DNA of 61,304 bases from an uncultured Burkholderiales bacterium (GCA_903880855.1 CAIRQX010000131.1:1-61304), one strand, 5' to 3'; shown: positions 25,982 through 34,605, numbered from the stretch's first letter. Numbers and translations are program-made. Notes: generated by a model not told the origin, from the sequence alone.

Positions 25982-27115
25982 TTACACCTCAGTATCGATC
26001 AGCACACCGTGCTTGGGCGCTTGGCGTTTTTGCTTGGCGTCGGGCCTCGCTGCGTTATAGACCTGAAAACTGCCGAGCTTCAAGCCAGCAGACTCGAGTT
26101 CGTAAGTTAATTCACTGGCGTTTTCTTTGGCTTGGGCCGCAATATCTGAGCGCAACGCCCACATAGTGAGATTGACATTGGCGCTGTCGTTGATGCTGGT
26201 TTTAAGCCACACTTCGCCCAAGACACGGCTATTGGTGTGCATATTGACGACCAACGGGTTTTTGGGTTGGCCCGGTTTATCGCCTTTTTTCTCGAACTGC
26301 ATCTCTAGCGGATCGGCATCGGTAAAAGGGATGACAAAACTCAGGTTGAGATCGCCGTTGCGCCAGTCTTTAACCGCTTGGAGTTGGGCAGCTTCGACCT
26401 CGTCCAAGGCATGTTTCAAGGATTCTTGAGTTTCGCCCTCTTCTATTGCTCCCATGCGGTGGCGCTCGGACATGAGCAAACGCAACAAAGCCTTTTCGTC
26501 GTCTTGCACATCTTGCGCTTGGGCCAAACTGGCCTCGGCAGAAGTGGTGTGTTTCAACACAAAGCGGCGCAAAGACTGCGGTTGTAAATTGGCCATGGTC
26601 AAGCGGTGCGCTTTGACACGCTCTTTGAGTTCGCTGGCCACGCCTGCGGGCAGAAGTGCTTCGAGAATGCCAGGTCGTAACAAATTAACCCAATTGGCAA
26701 ATCCTTCGGGCTGAACTAACAAAGCGTTAAAGCGCGAGGGCCCCAGAGCTTGTGCTGCTGCTTGGGCTGTTTGTGCAGCCAATGCGGCCTGCGCCGCTTG
26801 GGAAGTTTGCAAACCCGCATAAGTGCCGGTATGCAGCAACTGCAAAGTCCACTTGCCGTTAGGCAACATTTGGGCGCGCAGTTGCGCAAGGTCGCCCTCC
26901 TTGATGTAGGGCGAGAGCGGCAAATTGAACACATGCTCGTTCATGGCGAGCTTGAGTTCGTCTTTGTGAAGCGCTGCAACTGCGTGCACAACTTGACCGT
27001 CGTGCAAGCCCAGTTCTTTGGCAACCGGCGCTTCTATGAATATTTGACGCAGGTCGAGCGTGACCGGCGTGATACGCGAGACTTGGTTGACGCCCTCAGG
27101 CCCGAGCAACGCCAT
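25982..27115 (-). CDS. Second FliK-like protein (hook-length control family)
   Basis: The 377-aa protein has an Ala/Gln-rich centre (a long stretch around 108-128) and a C-terminal domain resembling the FliK hook domain: LNLSFVIPFTDADPLEMQFE, then VNMHTNSRVLGEVWLKTSIN, then ESAGLKLGSFQVYN. The N-terminal 90 residues form another globular part. The classical FliK is encoded at 39139. Its tight linkage to the FlhB-like gene supports a link to the export gate. AAGGG precedes the ATG at 27115. Confidence 0.75.
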   Translation of the reverse strand: MALLGPEGVNQVSRITPVTLDLRQIFIEAPVAKELGLHDGQVVHAVAALHKDELKLAMNEHVFNLPLSPYIKEGDLAQLRAQMLPNGKWTLQLLHTGTYAGLQTSQAAQAALAAQTAQAAAQALGPSRFNALLVQPEGFANWVNLLRPGILEALLPAGVASELKERVKAHRLTMANLQPQSLRRFVLKHTTSAEASLAQAQDVQDDEKALLRLLMSERHRMGAIEEGETQESLKHALDEVEAAQLQAVKDWRNGDLNLSFVIPFTDADPLEMQFEKKGDKPGQPKNPLVVNMHTNSRVLGEVWLKTSINDSANVNLTMWALRSDIAAQAKENASELTYELESAGLKLGSFQVYNAARPDAKQKRQAPKHGVLIDTEV

Positions 27116-27125
27116 GGCATGCCCT

Positions 27126-27578
27126 TTAAGGGAAACGTACCCAGTTTTTACGCTCGTTCATGTTCAGGTCGGTCGTGGCATAGCCGCCTGCGCCAAGGGT
27201 AGAACCCGACGAGGCATTGGAGCCGGATGCAGAACCCTGTGCATTTTTAGGCAGCGTACTTTTGCCAGACTTGAGATACATGGCGACCAAGCTGTCATGG
27301 TCGGGAATGGTGAGGATTGAACCCGCCATCAAGGTGCGTGGCGGTGTTTTCGTAAATGCTTGAGGGTTTTGCTGGATAAACGCAGTGCGCAACAACTCAA
27401 TTTTGAGGGGGCTGTCGGCCATGGTGGCACGGATGACTTTGTCCAAGGTGTCACCGGAGACCACGTCGTAAGTTTTGAGAGCGCCCTTGCCCTCTACGTC
27501 CAAGGCAAAAACGTGTGATGCGCCCATCAGCACCCCTGCGCATAAGGCGAGTCGAAAGTAAGCGTTGATGTGGGCCAT
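27126..27578 (-). CDS. Secreted FimV/LysM-like protein
   Basis: The 150-aa protein has a signal peptide (LALCAGVLMGASHVFA) and one LysM-type domain similar to the FimV N-terminal region: KTYDVVSGDTLDKVIRATM, then IQQNPQAFTKTPPRTLMAGS and ILTIPDHDSL. A Ser/Gly-rich tail follows. It lies between the FlgT-like and the second FliK-like genes, all on the minus strand. A peptidoglycan-binding part of the flagellar basal disk is plausible from context only. Confidence 0.8.
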   Translation of the reverse strand: MAHINAYFRLALCAGVLMGASHVFALDVEGKGALKTYDVVSGDTLDKVIRATMADSPLKIELLRTAFIQQNPQAFTKTPPRTLMAGSILTIPDHDSLVAMYLKSGKSTLPKNAQGSASGSNASSGSTLGAGGYATTDLNMNERKNWVRFP

Positions 27579-27609
27579 AAGAGTTCTCCGACGGTTTCCG
27601 TAATTTCCA

Positions 27610-28731
27610 TTAATAAATATAGGGCCAAGCTACCCAGCCACCCTGAAACGTTTGTTTTCTTCCCGCCACCTGGCGAATCTCTGCCTGGTAAGCAGAGACC
27701 GATTTAACTTCGGCCAGCACGACTGCGTCAAGTGCGCCTGCTTCAATGGCCCTACCAGGCAAGACACGCGCATCTGCGAGAACGATGCGATCGCCGACCC
27801 GCAGACCGGAGGCGCGACCTGCTCGCAACACCAACTGGCCATCGCTATTTTGCTGCACAACAAAGCTTTGCGGATCGCATCCAAGTTGGCGGTCTAAGCC
27901 GCGCGCCATTTGGGCCACATTGGATTCGATAGCCAAAGTGGTGTCAATGTCGAGTTTGGGTGTGCCATAGGGGCTTGGGATGGTCACGCCAAATATGGTG
28001 TTTTGTGCATCAAACCATACAGAACCGTTAGACGTGTACTGAACTTGCCACATCAAAACAAACGCCGGGTAATTGGCTGTGTTGAGGTTGTAACGTCCCG
28101 GCATCACGGTCAGTTGCAAACGCCAATCCGTAGTTTCTTGCTGGAGCTGCCAAGGCATGGCCTCCTCACCCAGACCGTTGTAGAGGCGTTCATAGGTACG
28201 GTTGTAAATTGAATCGGTGGTCAAACGCCAATGTTGTGAATCCGTAGCCGCACGCATCGCCTGTTGGCGTGCAGCAAAGCCAATTTTTTGGGCTAAAAAC
28301 TGCTGCGAAGGTGGGATGCGCGAATCGATATCCATAGACACGCGCATGACATGCTTCATGGGAGAACGGGCTTGCGGCGCATCACATCGCACTGGGGCGA
28401 TGGTCTCGGTTGTCTTTCTAGACAACTCAACGGTTTCTGTTGAACTGGTTTTTTTATATTGGTCGATTTGTAAATCGCGTAACTTGATTTCTGAAGAAAA
28501 ACGGTTGAGTTGCAACAAGGCGCCGTGGGTGTCCATCCAACTACTAGAGCTGACACGCACATTCGATTTCTCGGCTGCCTCGATCAAGGCGGTGCGAATA
28601 GCCTCGAGCCTTTGTTCTGGTTTAAGGTCTGCTGCGTGCAACCCCAAGTTCAGCCCGAACAGCAAAACCAAAGCGGTGATCGCGCCAAGTCTCCAACGCA
28701 AGCAGTTACTTAAGAATAAACAGCTAGACAT
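27610..28731 (-). CDS. flgT: FlgT-like flagellar H-ring protein
   Basis: The 374-aa protein has a signal peptide (WRLGAITALVLLFGLNLGLHA). The N-terminal part (LRPEQ-like start, then a domain with many charged helices) and the C-terminal SGLRVGDRIVLADARVLPGR, then AEVKSVSAYQAEIRQVAGRK, resemble FlgT of Vibrio, which builds the H ring outside the P and L rings and helps recruit the stator. I chose the ATG at 28731; an upstream GTG at 28773 would place 14 residues before the signal peptide. It lies next to a FlgP-like lipoprotein gene, as in Vibrio. The match is by pattern, not by alignment. Confidence 0.72.
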   Translation of the reverse strand: MSSCLFLSNCLRWRLGAITALVLLFGLNLGLHAADLKPEQRLEAIRTALIEAAEKSNVRVSSSSWMDTHGALLQLNRFSSEIKLRDLQIDQYKKTSSTETVELSRKTTETIAPVRCDAPQARSPMKHVMRVSMDIDSRIPPSQQFLAQKIGFAARQQAMRAATDSQHWRLTTDSIYNRTYERLYNGLGEEAMPWQLQQETTDWRLQLTVMPGRYNLNTANYPAFVLMWQVQYTSNGSVWFDAQNTIFGVTIPSPYGTPKLDIDTTLAIESNVAQMARGLDRQLGCDPQSFVVQQNSDGQLVLRAGRASGLRVGDRIVLADARVLPGRAIEAGALDAVVLAEVKSVSAYQAEIRQVAGRKQTFQGGWVAWPYIY

Positions 28732-28800
28732 AGTGGTGAACTTGTTGTGTAAACACGCAATGGAAGATGGCACAAACGGGGCTAATGCAACCGATGTTGC

Positions 28801-29280
28801 TTAGTAACGCTTGGTGCTTAGTTGCGCAATGTAGAGCGAACGCAAGTCGTTGACGATGCGGCGGTCCAGAGACAAGGTTGTCTCATAGGTGTCGTCACCC
28901 ACAGGGGTGATGCTGACCAACACGGCACCGTACACCACACCTTCCACACGCGCACGGAAGGTGTCGCTCATCACCGTCATGTCGGCGATGGTGGTATTGG
29001 CGTCAAGTTGTTGGCCATAGACCTGTTCGGTCAAGGCGCGGTAGGCGTCGAGCTTAGAAGCGCGAATCGCCAACAAACGCTGCTGCGATGCATTGCGGTG
29101 GTTTTGGATGCTGATGACGGCATAACCAGTCGCGACCAAGGTCTCGCGCTTTTCGGTCATGGGTGTGATCATGTTGGCAGGTTCTTCTGCCTTAGGTTCA
29201 GCTGTTTTAAAAGGCGGCAAGGCGCAAGCAGTTGTCAGCAAAGTGGCGGCTACTAGAGCCCAAAAAGTGGTGCGTTTCAT
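28801..29280 (-). CDS. flgP: FlgP-like (LPP20 family) outer-membrane lipoprotein
   Basis: The 159-aa protein starts at the ATG at 29280 with AAGGA eight bases upstream and has a lipoprotein signal ending LTTAC. The body shows VATGYAVISIQNHRNASQQR, LAIRASKLDAYRALTEQVYG and VVYGAVLVSITPVGDDTYET, the pattern of LPP20/FlgP proteins that form the outer-membrane basal disk. It heads the operon flgP-flgT-LysM-fliK2-flhB-like and diverges from the FleQ-like regulator. Confidence 0.82.
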   Translation of the reverse strand: MKRTTFWALVAATLLTTACALPPFKTAEPKAEEPANMITPMTEKRETLVATGYAVISIQNHRNASQQRLLAIRASKLDAYRALTEQVYGQQLDANTTIADMTVMSDTFRARVEGVVYGAVLVSITPVGDDTYETTLSLDRRIVNDLRSLYIAQLSTKRY

Positions 29281-29344
29281 GGTCGGTGTCCTTGTATAGG
29301 TCTCCCACACGATTCGTCAGTTGGGGGCACATCTTTAACCTGGC

Positions 29345-29370
29345 AAATCGATAGTTTGGTGATTCTTTGA
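29345..29370 (-). promoter_or_regulatory. Weak sigma-28-like promoter candidate before flgP
   Basis: The minus strand reads TCAA-N14-ATCGATTT. The spacing is one base short and the -10 lacks the second C. It lies 65 bp before flgP in the 160-bp divergent gap shared with the FleQ-like gene. Confidence 0.25.
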
Positions 29371-29440
29371 TAGTTTTAGTACTTTTGTTGTCTTGCGTGA
29401 ATTTATCAGTATTAGACAATCCAGTGTAGGAATTTTTGAC

Positions 29441-30544
29441 ATGAAGCCCACCACCCAATTTATCGGATTAAGTGAATCTGCCAAAACATTGCGCAATTTG
29501 GTCGCAACCATGGCCAATTCCAATGCAACGGTCATGATTACGGGTGAAAGTGGCACGGGTAAAGAGCTTTTAGCCCGTTTGCTGCACGACCAGTCCGACC
29601 GTTGTGGCGCGAACTTTGTACCTATTAATTGCGCTGCCATCCCTAAAGATTTGCTAGAAAGTGAACTTTTTGGTCATAGAAAAGGCTCTTTCACAGGCGC
29701 GGTGGCTGACCGCATTGGCCGCTTCGAATTAGCCCATGGCGGCACGATCTTCTTAGACGAAATTGGCGACATGTCACTCGATATGCAGGTCAAACTGCTG
29801 CGAGTCTTACAAGAACGCACGGTCGACCCGATTGGCGGAACCCGACAGGTGCAGGTAGATGTGCGCGTCATTGCCGCCACCCACCGTGACTTGGATACCG
29901 AGATAGAAGCCGGTCGGTTCCGCGAAGATTTGTACTATCGGCTTAATGTTTTGCCGATGGTGACGCCAGCGTTGCGTGAGCGCAACACTGATGTGCCCGA
30001 ATTACTGACATTTTTTGCAAAAAAATGTGCGTCTTTTGGCAAACAACCCATCACCTTCAAGCCTGATTTTTTGACAGCACTACAAAAGTACCCATGGCCT
30101 GGGAATGTGCGTGAACTTTCCAACTTAGTCGACCGCTTTAGCACCTTGTATGCGGGACAAGAATTGGATTTGCGCGCCATTCCCCCTACCCTTTTGCCCA
30201 AAGGTTTGATTTCAGCGCAAGCAGAGTTGCAAGCGCAATCGCCCTTGCTAGCCAAGTTAGAAATGACCCCGCCGCCCGAAGTCTTGGCTGAAAGCGGAAT
30301 GCAAAACCAGCCAGAGCCAGAAGACAACGAAATCGAGAGCATCATCATGCTCGCGCAAGGCATGCCGCATCTGCCACCAGAGGGTTTGTCTTTGAAAGAG
30401 CGGATGGCGCAGATTGAGCGCAGCATCATCGAGCAGGCGCTTGAGCGCAATTCGGGCAATGTGTCGCGTACGGCGAAACTGTTGAACTTACAGCGTACGA
30501 CGTTGATCGAGAAGATCAACAAATACGAGTTGCGCTCAGCCTAA
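29441..30544 (+). CDS. FleQ-like sigma-54-dependent flagellar activator without receiver domain
   Basis: This 367-aa protein starts at the ATG at 29441 (AGGA upstream). An AAA+ sigma-54 interaction domain spans about 6-240, with Walker A GESGTGKE (35-42), loop GSFTGA (82-87, usually GAFTGA) and Walker B GTIFLDEIGD (101-110). A Fis-type HTH closes the protein (NVSRTAKLLNLQRTTLIEKI), nearly as in FleQ. Only five residues precede the AAA+ domain, so the N-terminal FleQ/receiver domain is absent. Residues about 245-320 form a variable linker. It probably drives the sigma-54 promoters found before flgB and flhA. The Ala-to-Ser change in the sigma-54 loop is conservative. Confidence 0.9.
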   Translation: MKPTTQFIGLSESAKTLRNLVATMANSNATVMITGESGTGKELLARLLHDQSDRCGANFVPINCAAIPKDLLESELFGHRKGSFTGAVADRIGRFELAHGGTIFLDEIGDMSLDMQVKLLRVLQERTVDPIGGTRQVQVDVRVIAATHRDLDTEIEAGRFREDLYYRLNVLPMVTPALRERNTDVPELLTFFAKKCASFGKQPITFKPDFLTALQKYPWPGNVRELSNLVDRFSTLYAGQELDLRAIPPTLLPKGLISAQAELQAQSPLLAKLEMTPPPEVLAESGMQNQPEPEDNEIESIIMLAQGMPHLPPEGLSLKERMAQIERSIIEQALERNSGNVSRTAKLLNLQRTTLIEKINKYELRSA

Positions 30545-30605
30545 GCTATTCAACTTGCTTTTTTGGCAACAGGTTGCGCTACCTGTTATCGCACTAACTT
30601 AATAA

Positions 30606-31562
30606 TTATTCTTGGTCGTTGTACAGCACCGTGATGCTCATACGACGGTTACGCGGGTCGCGTTTGTCTTTTGGATTAAATGGATCGGTGTCTGACACGC
30701 CCTCGATGCGCGCAAAGCGGCTCTCAGGAATACCGCTTTTTTCCAGCATTTGACGCGTCACTTCGGCGCGTTCTGCCGATAAAGACCAGTTGTTACGGGT
30801 TTCAGTGCCGTCTTTGTTTTGAAACGGCACGCTGTCGGTGTGGCCACGGATCGCGACTTTATTGGGCATGCCGGCCAATGACGCAGCGATTTCCTTCATC
30901 AAGGTGGCGGCTTTACCTTGCATACCAATGCCACCGCTTGGGAACATAGCAAAGTCGGCTTTGTCGATGATCTCGATACGTAAGCCCTGTTTGTCTCGGG
31001 TGATCGAGACTTGGTCTTTCATGTCGCTGAGTTTTTTGTTCTCGGCGAGTTTTTGTTCAATCTCTTTTTCTAACTTGTCAAAGTCTGCTTTTTCTTTGGC
31101 TGCAGCAATTTCTTTTTTCTGCTCTGGCGAGAGCTTGTCGGGGTCAGAGTAAGGGTTCTCGTTTTCTTGGGCGGGATCGGTATTGGGGTTTGGGCCACCC
31201 TCAGAACGTGGGGTGAGGCGCTCTAGCAAAGCCGTTTGCTTGGCAGAAAAAGGGAAACCATCTGGGTCAATGATGGAGCGACCGCCAAACATGCCGTTGG
31301 AACCTGCCAGCTGCCCAAACGGAACCAAGCTTTGTGAAGCTGGCTTGAAGTAGTCGGCAATACTTTTACGTTGGTCGTCGTTCGATGCGCCCAACAGCCA
31401 CATCAACAAGAAGAAGGCCATCATCGCCGTCATCATGTCGGCCAACGCAATTTTCCAAGCACCGCCGTGCGCACCACCATGGCCATCATCAATGATTTTT
31501 TTGATGATGATGACCGGAGCCAGCGCTTCCGGTGGCGCGTTGGGGTCTTTTTCTGTCGCCAT
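30606..31562 (-). CDS. motB: Stator protein MotB
   Basis: MotB anchors the stator to peptidoglycan and forms half of the ion channel. The 318-aa protein has one membrane helix (about 40-58) with the essential Asp at 42 (LADMMTAMMAFFLLMWL), a charged coiled-coil-prone linker (about 130-195), and a C-terminal OmpA domain (KVAIRGHTDSVPF, NWSLSAERAEVTRQML, DPRNRRMSITVLY). The start overlaps the motA stop by one base. It converges on the FleQ-like gene; a small inverted repeat in the gap (30568-30587) has no T run. Confidence 0.97.
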   Translation of the reverse strand: MATEKDPNAPPEALAPVIIIKKIIDDGHGGAHGGAWKIALADMMTAMMAFFLLMWLLGASNDDQRKSIADYFKPASQSLVPFGQLAGSNGMFGGRSIIDPDGFPFSAKQTALLERLTPRSEGGPNPNTDPAQENENPYSDPDKLSPEQKKEIAAAKEKADFDKLEKEIEQKLAENKKLSDMKDQVSITRDKQGLRIEIIDKADFAMFPSGGIGMQGKAATLMKEIAASLAGMPNKVAIRGHTDSVPFQNKDGTETRNNWSLSAERAEVTRQMLEKSGIPESRFARIEGVSDTDPFNPKDKRDPRNRRMSITVLYNDQE

Positions 31563-32422
31563 TACTTCCTCAGCGCGTCGAAGATTTCACCAAAGGTGGG
31601 TTGGTTATGGTGGCTGATGCAGACGCGACCTGCTTCGATGATCAAAGGAACAGGGTATCCGTGCATATTGCCCAAGATGATTTGCTTGGCCACGTTGAGC
31701 ACTTCGCCGTCTTCGTCAATGATTTGCTTCAAGCGGCTGCCGAAGGGCTCGAAAATACCGTAAGCCAAGAACACCCCGAGGAACGTACCAACCAACGCGC
31801 CACCAATCAAGGCACCCAACACGGGTGGAGGTTGGTCAATCGCGCCCATGGTCTTCACCACACCCAACACACAGGCCACAATTCCCAGCGCAGGTAAGGC
31901 ACCAGCCAGTGTGGCGATAGCGTCTGCGTTTTTCATTTCGTTGTGGTGGTGCAGTTTGATCGACGCGGTCATCACGTCTTCCACTGCGTAGGGGCTTAAA
32001 GTGCCTGAGGAAACCACCATCAAACGAATGGTGTCGCAAATTAATCCGATCAAACCGTGGTCGTGCAGCATCTTCGGACATTCGCCAAAAATGGCACTGG
32101 CCTCCGGGTTTTCGACGTGGGATTCCATCGCCACCGCACCCTCAGCTTTCAAGGTTTTCATGAGCTTAGAAATGACAGCGATGATGGCGACGTAGTCGTC
32201 TTTTTTATACATCGGGCCTTTGATCACGCGGCCAAAACCACCCATCGCACCTTTAAAAATCACACTGGAATTACCCGTGATCATGCCGCCAACACCGGCA
32301 CCCGCGATGATGAACATCTCATAAGGAGCGGCTTTGATAATCGGCGCCAAACTACCTCCGGCGATCACGAAACCGCCGAATACGCAGATCATCAATACGA
32401 CCAAACCAATAATTGCTGTCAT
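31562..32422 (-). CDS. motA: Stator protein MotA
   Basis: This 286-aa protein has four membrane segments and the MotA patterns FVIAGGSLAPIIKAAPYEMF, KKDDYVAIIAVISKLMKTLK in the cytoplasmic loop, and LGIVACVLGVVKTMGAIDQP before the third and fourth helices. Length is normal. GGAG precedes the ATG. It forms the stator with MotB. Confidence 0.97.
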   Translation of the reverse strand: MTAIIGLVVLMICVFGGFVIAGGSLAPIIKAAPYEMFIIAGAGVGGMITGNSSVIFKGAMGGFGRVIKGPMYKKDDYVAIIAVISKLMKTLKAEGAVAMESHVENPEASAIFGECPKMLHDHGLIGLICDTIRLMVVSSGTLSPYAVEDVMTASIKLHHHNEMKNADAIATLAGALPALGIVACVLGVVKTMGAIDQPPPVLGALIGGALVGTFLGVFLAYGIFEPFGSRLKQIIDEDGEVLNVAKQIILGNMHGYPVPLIIEAGRVCISHHNQPTFGEIFDALRK

Positions 32423-32443
32423 CTCTCACTCCAAATGCAGTTC

Positions 32444-32473
32444 GGCACATCCAAGAGGGATCTCGGATGTGCC
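32444..32473. repeat. Inverted repeat between fliS and motA
   Basis: GGCACATCC (32444-32452) and GGATGTGCC (32465-32473) can pair, with an inner GAG/CTC, giving a stable hairpin 22 bp before the motA start. No T run follows, so it is not a classical terminator. It could be a processing site or attenuator between fliS and motAB. Confidence 0.45.
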
Positions 32474-32511
32474 TGCTTAACTTTCCAACCCCGCTAAGGG
32501 TAACTGATTTC

Positions 32512-32934
32512 TCAGTTCACCAAGCTCAACGGCTTAGCCATCTGAGGCACCAAAGCCGGAACACCATCCCAGGCGTCACGGATTTCGCGCATCAAACCTT
32601 GGATCTCATCCAAAGCGACCAAGTCGTTATGAGCATTGACGTGTAACAAACGACGGGTGACATAGCCATACAACTCATTGAGGTTGTTGGCCAAGTCGCC
32701 ACCTTTTTCAAAATCCAAAGCGCCTTGCAGGCCCAAAACGATGCGGCTTGCACGTGCAATCGATTTAGATTTCTCTTGAATATTTTTATGCTGAATGTGG
32801 CCACGGGTCGCCGACATGCTTTCCAACAACCCATCAAACAACATTTGAATGAGTTGGACGTTGCTGGCATTGGCGACACCGGTGCCGACTTTGACATCAC
32901 CGTAACTTTGAATAGCTCTTGAATTAGCACGCAT
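32512..32934 (-). CDS. fliS: Flagellin export chaperone FliS
   Basis: This 140-aa helical protein binds flagellin in the cytoplasm. It shows VQLIQMLFDGLLESMSATRG, then LGLQGALDFEKGGDLANNLN, then YGYVTRRLLHVNAHND, the full FliS pattern. AGGAG stands eight bases before the ATG. It has its own sigma-28 promoter, unlike the common fliDS order. Confidence 0.95.
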   Translation of the reverse strand: MRANSRAIQSYGDVKVGTGVANASNVQLIQMLFDGLLESMSATRGHIQHKNIQEKSKSIARASRIVLGLQGALDFEKGGDLANNLNELYGYVTRRLLHVNAHNDLVALDEIQGLMREIRDAWDGVPALVPQMAKPLSLVN

Positions 32935-32972
32935 TTGAAGTAACTCCTGTGGTTCTTTTGCTTACACACAGA

Positions 32973-32999
32973 GTATCGGAGGCGTACATGCAAACTTGA
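32973..32999 (-). promoter_or_regulatory. Sigma-28 promoter of fliS
   Basis: The minus strand reads TCAAGTTT-N11-TCCGATAC, matching the FliA consensus with exact spacing. It lies 38 bp before fliS and may also serve motA and motB. Confidence 0.85.
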
Positions 33000-33028
33000 G
33001 GTCAAAGACGCGGTTCATGGCGAATCGA

Positions 33029-33853
33029 TCAGGCAGGTTTGGCTTCCAGCACCTCTTGCGCCAATGGGGCGACGTCAGAGATGGTGTCAGCGGCAATTTC
33101 TTGCCGCTGCAAGTCTTCGTATTGCTGCACTTGCTCAAGCCCTTGGGCGAGTTGTTCTGCTTGCATACGGGCCAATGCGTCTGCGTCCAATGGATTGGCT
33201 TGGGCAGATGCATCGGTGAGCGCGAGCACGGTGTCGTCGTTGGCTTTTTCGGCCTCCGAGACTTCATCTTCTTTTGCCAAGTCGAATAAGAATTCAGAGA
33301 ACGGAACTTCCAAAACGATGTTGGCGCGCTGATACAGCATGCCCGTCACGCTGTCGACGGTTTGTTTCAAACGCTCGAGCACCTGAGACTGAGGATTCTT
33401 TTTATAAGAACCCGCAAACTCCAATGCCGCACGGTAAATGCCGCCCAAATGTTGGGGTGGCAACCACGATTGGATATGTCCACGCAAAGTCGTGACACGG
33501 CGCTCAGAACTTGGCACACGGCTTTCGCTACCGTCCACATCTTCCAGGCCGTCCTTGAACGCAAGCGTGATGTGCTCACGCAAAATAGGTTCGTAGTGGG
33601 CGCGCAAGGCATCGATCAAACTGGCATCGAAACCGTCGACGGTCTTGCCGTTCATGGCGTCCCACAGTTTTTTGCCTTCTAGCCCTGCAAACAAGATATC
33701 GCTGGGTGGCTCGGCATCTGGCAAAGGTGGCATTTCGGGCTTGGGCGCTTCATAGAGTTGCGCAAGGTGGTTGACCTTGTCGATCAAATACAAGGTAAGG
33801 ATCACCAGCAATAGCAGGACCCAAGAGACCATATTCATCATGAAATTAGTCAT
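33029..33853 (-). CDS. Membrane-anchored protein of unknown function coupled to fliA
   Basis: I do not recognise this 274-aa protein. An N-terminal membrane helix (about 7-25, VSWVLLLLVILTLYLI) is followed by a Pro-rich linker (36-52) and a mostly helical, acidic cytoplasmic or periplasmic part. Residues about 120-195 form the best-conserved-looking block (HIQSWLPPQHLGGIYRAALE, then VLEVPFSEFLFDLAKEDE). The tail is acidic and rich in Ala/Gln. Its ATG overlaps the fliA stop (ATGA), so it is translated with fliA and flhFG. The polar-flagellum context suggests a role in motor placement or sigma control. This is inference. Confidence 0.85.
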   Translation of the reverse strand: MTNFMMNMVSWVLLLLVILTLYLIDKVNHLAQLYEAPKPEMPPLPDAEPPSDILFAGLEGKKLWDAMNGKTVDGFDASLIDALRAHYEPILREHITLAFKDGLEDVDGSESRVPSSERRVTTLRGHIQSWLPPQHLGGIYRAALEFAGSYKKNPQSQVLERLKQTVDSVTGMLYQRANIVLEVPFSEFLFDLAKEDEVSEAEKANDDTVLALTDASAQANPLDADALARMQAEQLAQGLEQVQQYEDLQRQEIAADTISDVAPLAQEVLEAKPA

Positions 33854-34605
33854 GCTGCTCTCCTGACTTTGACGGCTTCTGTCCCCGCGTTCTCAAGTTT
33901 GAGCGTACCGCGCAATTTCTTGACCACAGAGGACAAGATTTGGCTCACGCGTGACTCGCTGACACCAAGGGTTTCGCCAATTTCTTTGAGGTTGAATTCT
34001 TCAACGTAGTAGAGCTGCATGACGAGCTGTTCGCGTTCGGGCAGTTCTGCAATGGCATCGGTCACCGCGTCCATGAACTCGGCTTCTTCGACGATAACGT
34101 CGGGTTGTTGGGATGCGTCGTCGGCAATCGCCATGACTTCTTCGGTCACGACTTCCATCGAATAGGTCTCAAAACGCTTGGCTTTGCCGCGTTCGCGGTG
34201 GAAGTCTTCTAAATCTTTGCCCATGTAATCAGCAATTTCTGACTGGGTGGGTGTGCGGCCGAGTTCGGCGGCTAAAGTATGAATCGATTCGTTGTGCGAC
34301 TTGTTAAATGCCACGGCAGAGCGGGGCAAGAAAGACAAGCGGCGCACTTCGTCGAGCATGGCACCGCGCACACGGCTGTGGGCAAAGTTTTCAAACTCCA
34401 CGCCTTTGACGGGGTCGAATGCGCGAGATGCTTCGAGCAAACCAATCATGCCAACTTGGATCAGTTCGTCGAGTTCCATGAAGGCAGGAATGCGGGCTTT
34501 GAGATGCAAGGCAACGCGTTTGACCAAGCCTAAATGGGCCATGACCAATTCCTCGCCTGGCGGCTTTGCGCCACCGTACATTTCTAGAGGTGAAAGTGCT
34601 TTCAT
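33850..34605 (-). CDS. fliA: Flagellar sigma factor FliA (sigma-28)
   Basis: This 251-aa protein has region 2 (LDELIQVGMIGLLEASRAFD, then RGAMLDEVRRLSFLPRSAV) and region 4 (LPEREQLVMQLYYVEEFNLK, then GVSESRVSQILSSVVKKLR). It directs RNA polymerase to the sigma-28 promoters seen before fliC, flgM, fliS and the octapeptide gene. The start overlaps the flhG stop by four bases. FlgM at 24920 is its expected inhibitor. Confidence 0.97.
   Translation of the reverse strand: MKALSPLEMYGGAKPPGEELVMAHLGLVKRVALHLKARIPAFMELDELIQVGMIGLLEASRAFDPVKGVEFENFAHSRVRGAMLDEVRRLSFLPRSAVAFNKSHNESIHTLAAELGRTPTQSEIADYMGKDLEDFHRERGKAKRFETYSMEVVTEEVMAIADDASQQPDVIVEEAEFMDAVTDAIAELPEREQLVMQLYYVEEFNLKEIGETLGVSESRVSQILSSVVKKLRGTLKLENAGTEAVKVRRAA

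Noticed and set aside
30568-30587. AACAGGT/ACCTGTT hairpin as terminator between the FleQ-like gene and motB
   Set aside because: No T run follows on either strand in the right place; it is an inverted repeat of unknown meaning.
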